A program made the translations under genes and the position numbers. 8,065 nt of DNA, taken from the NCBI GenBank assembly GCA_009845505.1, contig VXZL01000566.1, positions 1 through 8,065 on the forward strand. The letters are read 5' to 3'. Shown here in pieces: positions 7,603 through 8,065 of the stretch. The stretch's first letter is position 1, and each line of letters begins with the position of its first letter. Origin of the DNA: Candidatus Poribacteria bacterium (GTDB lineage Bacteria > Poribacteria > WGA-4E > WGA-3G). The notes under the pieces were generated by a model that saw nothing but the letters and a program-made list of their open reading frames with translations, had not been told where the DNA came from and did no database searches.

Positions 7603-7926
7603 ATGGCTTTCTTTGAACTACGGCAATACAGAACGCAACCCGGGCAACGCGAGAATTGGGTCAAATACATGGAAGAGACTGTCATCCCCTTCCAAATTTC
7701 TAAAGGGATGGTCGTCATCGGCAGCTTCATCGGTGAAGAAGAGGACGATCTTTACGTCTGGATCCGCCGCTTCGAGAGCGAAGCACAACGCGAACAACTC
7801 TACGCAGCCGTTTATGAAGATGATCGGTGGTTAAACGAAATTTCACCGCGCGTCGGCGAACTAATTGATAGGGAAAAAATCGTCGTCACACGCCTCGAAC
7901 CCACTTCTCGCTCGGCACATCAATAG
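7603..7926 (+). CDS. NIPSNAP family protein
   Basis: This is a 107-residue protein with no signal peptide or membrane segment, so probably cytoplasmic. The start MAFFELRQYRTQPGQRENWV (1-20) is the typical first strand and helix of a NIPSNAP domain. Next come a strand region around MVVIGSFIGEEEDDLYVWIR (36-55), a helix with the pattern FESEAQREQLYAAVYEDDRW (57-76), and a last strand near KIVVTRLEP (92-100). The family adopts a dimeric alpha/beta-barrel (ferredoxin-like) fold. Members occur near varied oxidative and catabolic genes, and the biochemical role is mostly unknown. The gene is complete (stop TAG) and is followed after 55 nt by a PhyH-like gene on the same strand, so co-transcription is plausible. 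Confidence 0.88.
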   Translation: MAFFELRQYRTQPGQRENWVKYMEETVIPFQISKGMVVIGSFIGEEEDDLYVWIRRFESEAQREQLYAAVYEDDRWLNEISPRVGELIDREKIVVTRLEPTSRSAHQ

Positions 7927-7948
7927 TCGCACAAACTGTTATTTTTCG

Positions 7949-7975
7949 ACCTCGTTAAAAGTCCAAAACGGAGGT
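7949..7975 (+). promoter_or_regulatory. Hairpin covering the ribosome binding site of the PhyH-like gene
   Basis: ACCTCGTT (7949-7956) can pair with AAC-GAGGT (7967-7975), giving 8 base pairs with one bulged G (7970) and a 10-nt loop. The right arm includes the Shine-Dalgarno site GGAGGT (7970-7975), 6 nt before the ATG at 7982. If formed in the mRNA it would limit initiation unless opened, for example by ribosomes finishing the NIPSNAP gene 23 nt upstream. Pairing was found by eye; stability was not computed. Confidence 0.45.
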
Positions 7976-7981
7976 ACCCTG

Positions 7982-8065
7982 ATGAACGCTGAAGAAAAAT
8001 ACCTGTTTGACCTTTGGGGATATATTAACATCGAAAACGTCTTGGGAACAGACGAACTCGCTGAA
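7982..8065 (+). CDS. Probable phytanoyl-CoA dioxygenase (PhyH) family protein, N-terminal fragment
   Basis: Only the first 28 codons lie in the window; the frame is open to the edge. The start is set by a strong GGAGGT site 6 nt before the ATG. EEKYLFDLWGYINIENVLG (4-22) matches the usual N-terminus of PhyH-like Fe(II)/2-oxoglutarate-dependent oxygenases, in which a short helix leads to a GY-hydrophobic strand and then a helix. The iron ligands (HxD...H) would lie beyond the window, so the family call cannot be confirmed here. The family is diverse and the substrate cannot be inferred. Confidence 0.72.
   Translation, partial: MNAEEKYLFDLWGYINIENVLGTDELAE

Overview
The window holds four genes, all on the + strand: an alpha-beta fused bacterial-type glycyl-tRNA synthetase (341-3439), a 1282-residue HEAT-repeat lipoprotein (3614-7462), a 107-residue NIPSNAP-family protein (7603-7926), and the first 28 codons of a probable phytanoyl-CoA dioxygenase family protein (from 7982, cut by the window edge). 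The DNA looks chromosomal and bacterial. There are clear Shine-Dalgarno sites before three of the four genes, a lipobox signal peptide, and no in-frame stops that would need an alternative code. The gene mix (fused GlyQS, a very large HEAT-repeat lipoprotein, NIPSNAP next to a PhyH-like gene) suggests a Candidatus Poribacteria or related marine or sponge-associated lineage. That placement is inference from gene content and was not tested.

Layout: 1-340 has no gene. It is AT-rich and contains a 14-bp palindrome (198-211), a tandem GCCAATA heptamer (230-250) and a good extended -10 promoter (260-289) for glyQS. The glyQS gene reads through both synthetase subunits, and its inter-subunit linker is built from a 42-bp direct repeat. 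Gaps of 174 nt and 140 nt flank the HEAT gene. Each gap ends, just before the next Shine-Dalgarno site, in a copy of the same roughly 50-nt repeat, and begins with an inverted relative of that repeat family. The last gap (55 nt) contains a hairpin that would cover the ribosome binding site of the PhyH-like gene.

Functionally, glyQS is housekeeping (charging tRNA-Gly). The HEAT lipoprotein is probably a membrane-anchored scaffold of unknown partner. The NIPSNAP and PhyH-like genes may form a small transcription unit of unknown substrate. No pathway links all four. The most unusual content is the family of short heptad-based repeats placed next to translation starts, and the repeat-derived linker inside glyQS. 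I see no tRNA, rRNA, CRISPR array, transposase or phage gene.
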